A program made the translations under genes and the position numbers. Below, one piece after another: positions 5,885 through 7,019 of a stretch of DNA of 7,019 nucleotides. Below the pieces are notes generated by a model. The model was not told where the DNA came from and ran no database searches. It worked only from the letters and a program-made list of their open reading frames with translations. Numbering within the stretch: position 1 is the first letter of the stretch; each line of letters opens with the position of its first letter. The DNA is taken from positions 1 through 7,019 of the forward strand of contig JAITKS010000193.1 in NCBI GenBank assembly GCA_031278315.1. The letters are read 5' to 3'. The DNA comes from Planctomycetaceae bacterium (lineage in GTDB: Bacteria > Planctomycetota > Planctomycetia > Pirellulales > Thermoguttaceae).

Positions 5885-6829
5885 ATGTTACAAAAATTAT
5901 ATAATACTAATACGGCGGTGCTATTTCGACATTGGTTCGGACAAATTTTCGGTAACAATATCGTTACGATAAATGAAAATAGTAACGGTATCGGTAACAG
6001 TAATGATATTCGGTCTGACAATTCAAATGAAAATAAATCTGATATAAGGTATTCAGTCAATTTGAAAGCTGCATGTCAAACTGTTATTTATGCGAAAAAT
6101 TTTTCGCTTTGGTATGGTAATAAGTTAGCGGTGAATAACGTTTCGATATCAATTGAGTCGGGCGGAGTTACTGCGATTATCGGACCAAGCGGTTGCGGAA
6201 AAAGTTCTTTTTTACGAAGTATTAACAGAATGAATGATCTAATTCCGAATACAAGAATCGACGGACGTTTGATTGTAGATGGACAAAATGTATATGATAA
6301 ACAAATTGATTTAGTTTCTCTTAGACGGCGTATTGGAATGGTATTTCAGAGACCTAATCCATTTCCCAAAAGTATATTTGATAATGTCGCTTATGGTCCG
6401 CGGTTGCATGGAACAAGAGACAGATCGCAACTCAATGAAATTGTCGAAACGTGTTTGAGAAGTGCGGCGTTATGGGATGAGGTAAAAGATTCATTGATGC
6501 GTTCTGCGATTGCGTTATCAGGCGGGCAGCAACAGCGTCTTTGTATAGCAAGAGCTTTAGCGACGCAGCCGGATATGTTGTTAATGGATGAACCATGCAG
6601 CGCACTTGATCCAATTGCAACCGGAAAAATCGAGGAACTTATCGTTGCGCTAAAAGAAAAATATACGATTGTTATTGTTACTCACAATATGCAGCAAGCA
6701 GCAAGAATCAGTGATCGGACTGCATTTTTTTGTCTAGGTGAGTTAATTGAATTTGATGAAACAAATAAAATTTTTACGACTCCGTCGAACCCGCAAACCG
6801 AAGCATATATCACGGGAAGATTCGGTTAA
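5885..6829 (+). CDS. pstB: Phosphate ABC transporter ATP-binding protein PstB
   Basis: PstB hydrolyses ATP as a dimer on the cytoplasmic face of the PstC-PstA channel to drive phosphate import. The 314-residue product has an aromatic A-loop residue (Tyr77), Walker A GPSGCGKSS (100-108), Q-loop Gln155 in MVFQRPNPFP, signature LSGGQQQR (211-218), Walker B LLMDEP (232-237), D-loop SALD (239-242) and H-loop His267 in VTHNM. FQRPNPFP and the C-terminal ITGRFG are typical of PstB among ABC ATPases. The usual length is about 255-260 residues; the excess is an N-terminal extension of about 60 residues whose second part (30-53) is rich in Asn and Ser. The start at 5885 has a weak Shine-Dalgarno sequence. 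A TTG at 6062 in the same frame (codon 60) would give 255 residues, but no good ribosome site is seen there. The gene shares an operon and reading frame with pstCA. All catalytic motifs are intact. Confidence 0.96.
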   Translation: MLQKLYNTNTAVLFRHWFGQIFGNNIVTINENSNGIGNSNDIRSDNSNENKSDIRYSVNLKAACQTVIYAKNFSLWYGNKLAVNNVSISIESGGVTAIIGPSGCGKSSFLRSINRMNDLIPNTRIDGRLIVDGQNVYDKQIDLVSLRRRIGMVFQRPNPFPKSIFDNVAYGPRLHGTRDRSQLNEIVETCLRSAALWDEVKDSLMRSAIALSGGQQQRLCIARALATQPDMLLMDEPCSALDPIATGKIEELIVALKEKYTIVIVTHNMQQAARISDRTAFFCLGELIEFDETNKIFTTPSNPQTEAYITGRFG

Positions 6830-6844
6830 TAATATTCAGAATAT

Positions 6845-6879
6845 CAGTTGTGAAAATATCAAATAAGTATTTTCAATTG
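6845..6879 (+). terminator. Weak hairpin downstream of pstB
   Basis: GAAAATA (6852-6858) pairs with TATTTTC (6868-6874) around a 9-base loop, and flanking CAGTTG and CAATTG can extend the stem imperfectly. It lies shortly after the pstB stop, but A-rich sequence follows where a T tract is expected, so intrinsic termination is doubtful. It may stabilise the 3' end of the mRNA instead. Confidence 0.25.
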
Positions 6880-6894
6880 TCAGATAAAAAAGCG

Positions 6895-6943
6895 GGTAAT
6901 ATATACTCATTGTACTTTAAAATTCGGTATTATTTTTTGTAAC
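6895..6943. repeat. AT-rich repeat, partial copy B
   Basis: GGTAATATAT (6895-6904) followed by a 30-base core (6914-6943) matches copy A, where GGTAATATAT is at 585-594 and the core at 621-650 agrees in 28 of 30 bases. The gap between the two parts is shorter here. No matching right end is visible before the GC-rich element, so the copy appears partial. Confidence 0.6.
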
Positions 6944-6978
6944 GAAAAAGGTGACCGTTCACGTATAAAACTAGAATC

Positions 6979-7019
6979 GCCCTGAAAGGGCAACAGGATT
7001 ATAACCCGCCCCAGCGGGG
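6979..7019. repeat. REP-like GC-rich palindromic element, cut by the window edge
   Basis: GCCCT-GAA-AGGGC (6979-6991) is a perfect 5-bp hairpin. After a 13-base link comes CCCGC-CCCA-GCGGG (7005-7018), a second hairpin. Their GC content is far above that of the surrounding DNA. Paired GC-rich hairpins of the form CCCTGAAAGGGC...ATAACCC...GGGG are, from memory, a common intergenic repeat in Planctomycetota and some other environmental bacteria. It probably continues beyond 7019 as an array. Confidence 0.6.

Overview
The window is an AT-rich bacterial segment with four protein-coding genes, all on the + strand: an isoprenyl diphosphate synthase (uppS-like), a membrane protein I do not recognise, one gene that fuses the two permeases of the high-affinity phosphate transporter (PstC-PstA), and the ATPase of that transporter (pstB). 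I see no rRNA, tRNA, CRISPR array, transposase or phage gene. The UppS active-site variants (YCLSSENWKRP, RTAGE, CWPDF) and the large extra domain in PstA suggest Planctomycetota with an unusually low-GC genome. That assignment rests on family recall, not on a search.

Layout. Bases 1-763 hold no gene but several short repeats, including a twin copy of an imperfect palindrome and an AT-rich inverted-repeat element, with a tentative promoter just before uppS (764-1438). A short spacer with a candidate terminator and small tandem repeats leads to the membrane protein (1746-2462). The next spacer (2463-2986) carries a second inverted-repeat element and then the clearest regulatory signal here: four TTAACA-like hexamers at exact 11-bp spacing, followed by TATAAT. 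This has the form of a Pho box, the binding site of a PhoB/PhoP response regulator. It precedes pstCA (2987-5824) and pstB (5885-6829), which are separated by 60 bp made of five degenerate 12-bp tandem units. After pstB come a weak hairpin, a third partial copy of the AT-rich repeat, and a GC-rich REP-like palindromic element cut by the window edge.

How it works together. The fused PstC-PstA chain would form the whole inner-membrane channel of the phosphate importer, and PstB would form the ATPase dimer that drives it. The Pho box implies induction under phosphate starvation. The binding protein pstS and the regulator phoU are not in the window; they may lie downstream or elsewhere. uppS makes the lipid carrier for cell-wall precursors and has no evident link to phosphate uptake.

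I found no wholly new system. The points most worth a second look are the Pho-box operon with a single-chain permease, the roughly 270-residue extracytoplasmic insert in its PstA half, the in-frame 12-bp stop-codon repeat between pstCA and pstB, and the family of AT-rich inverted-repeat elements in the spacers.
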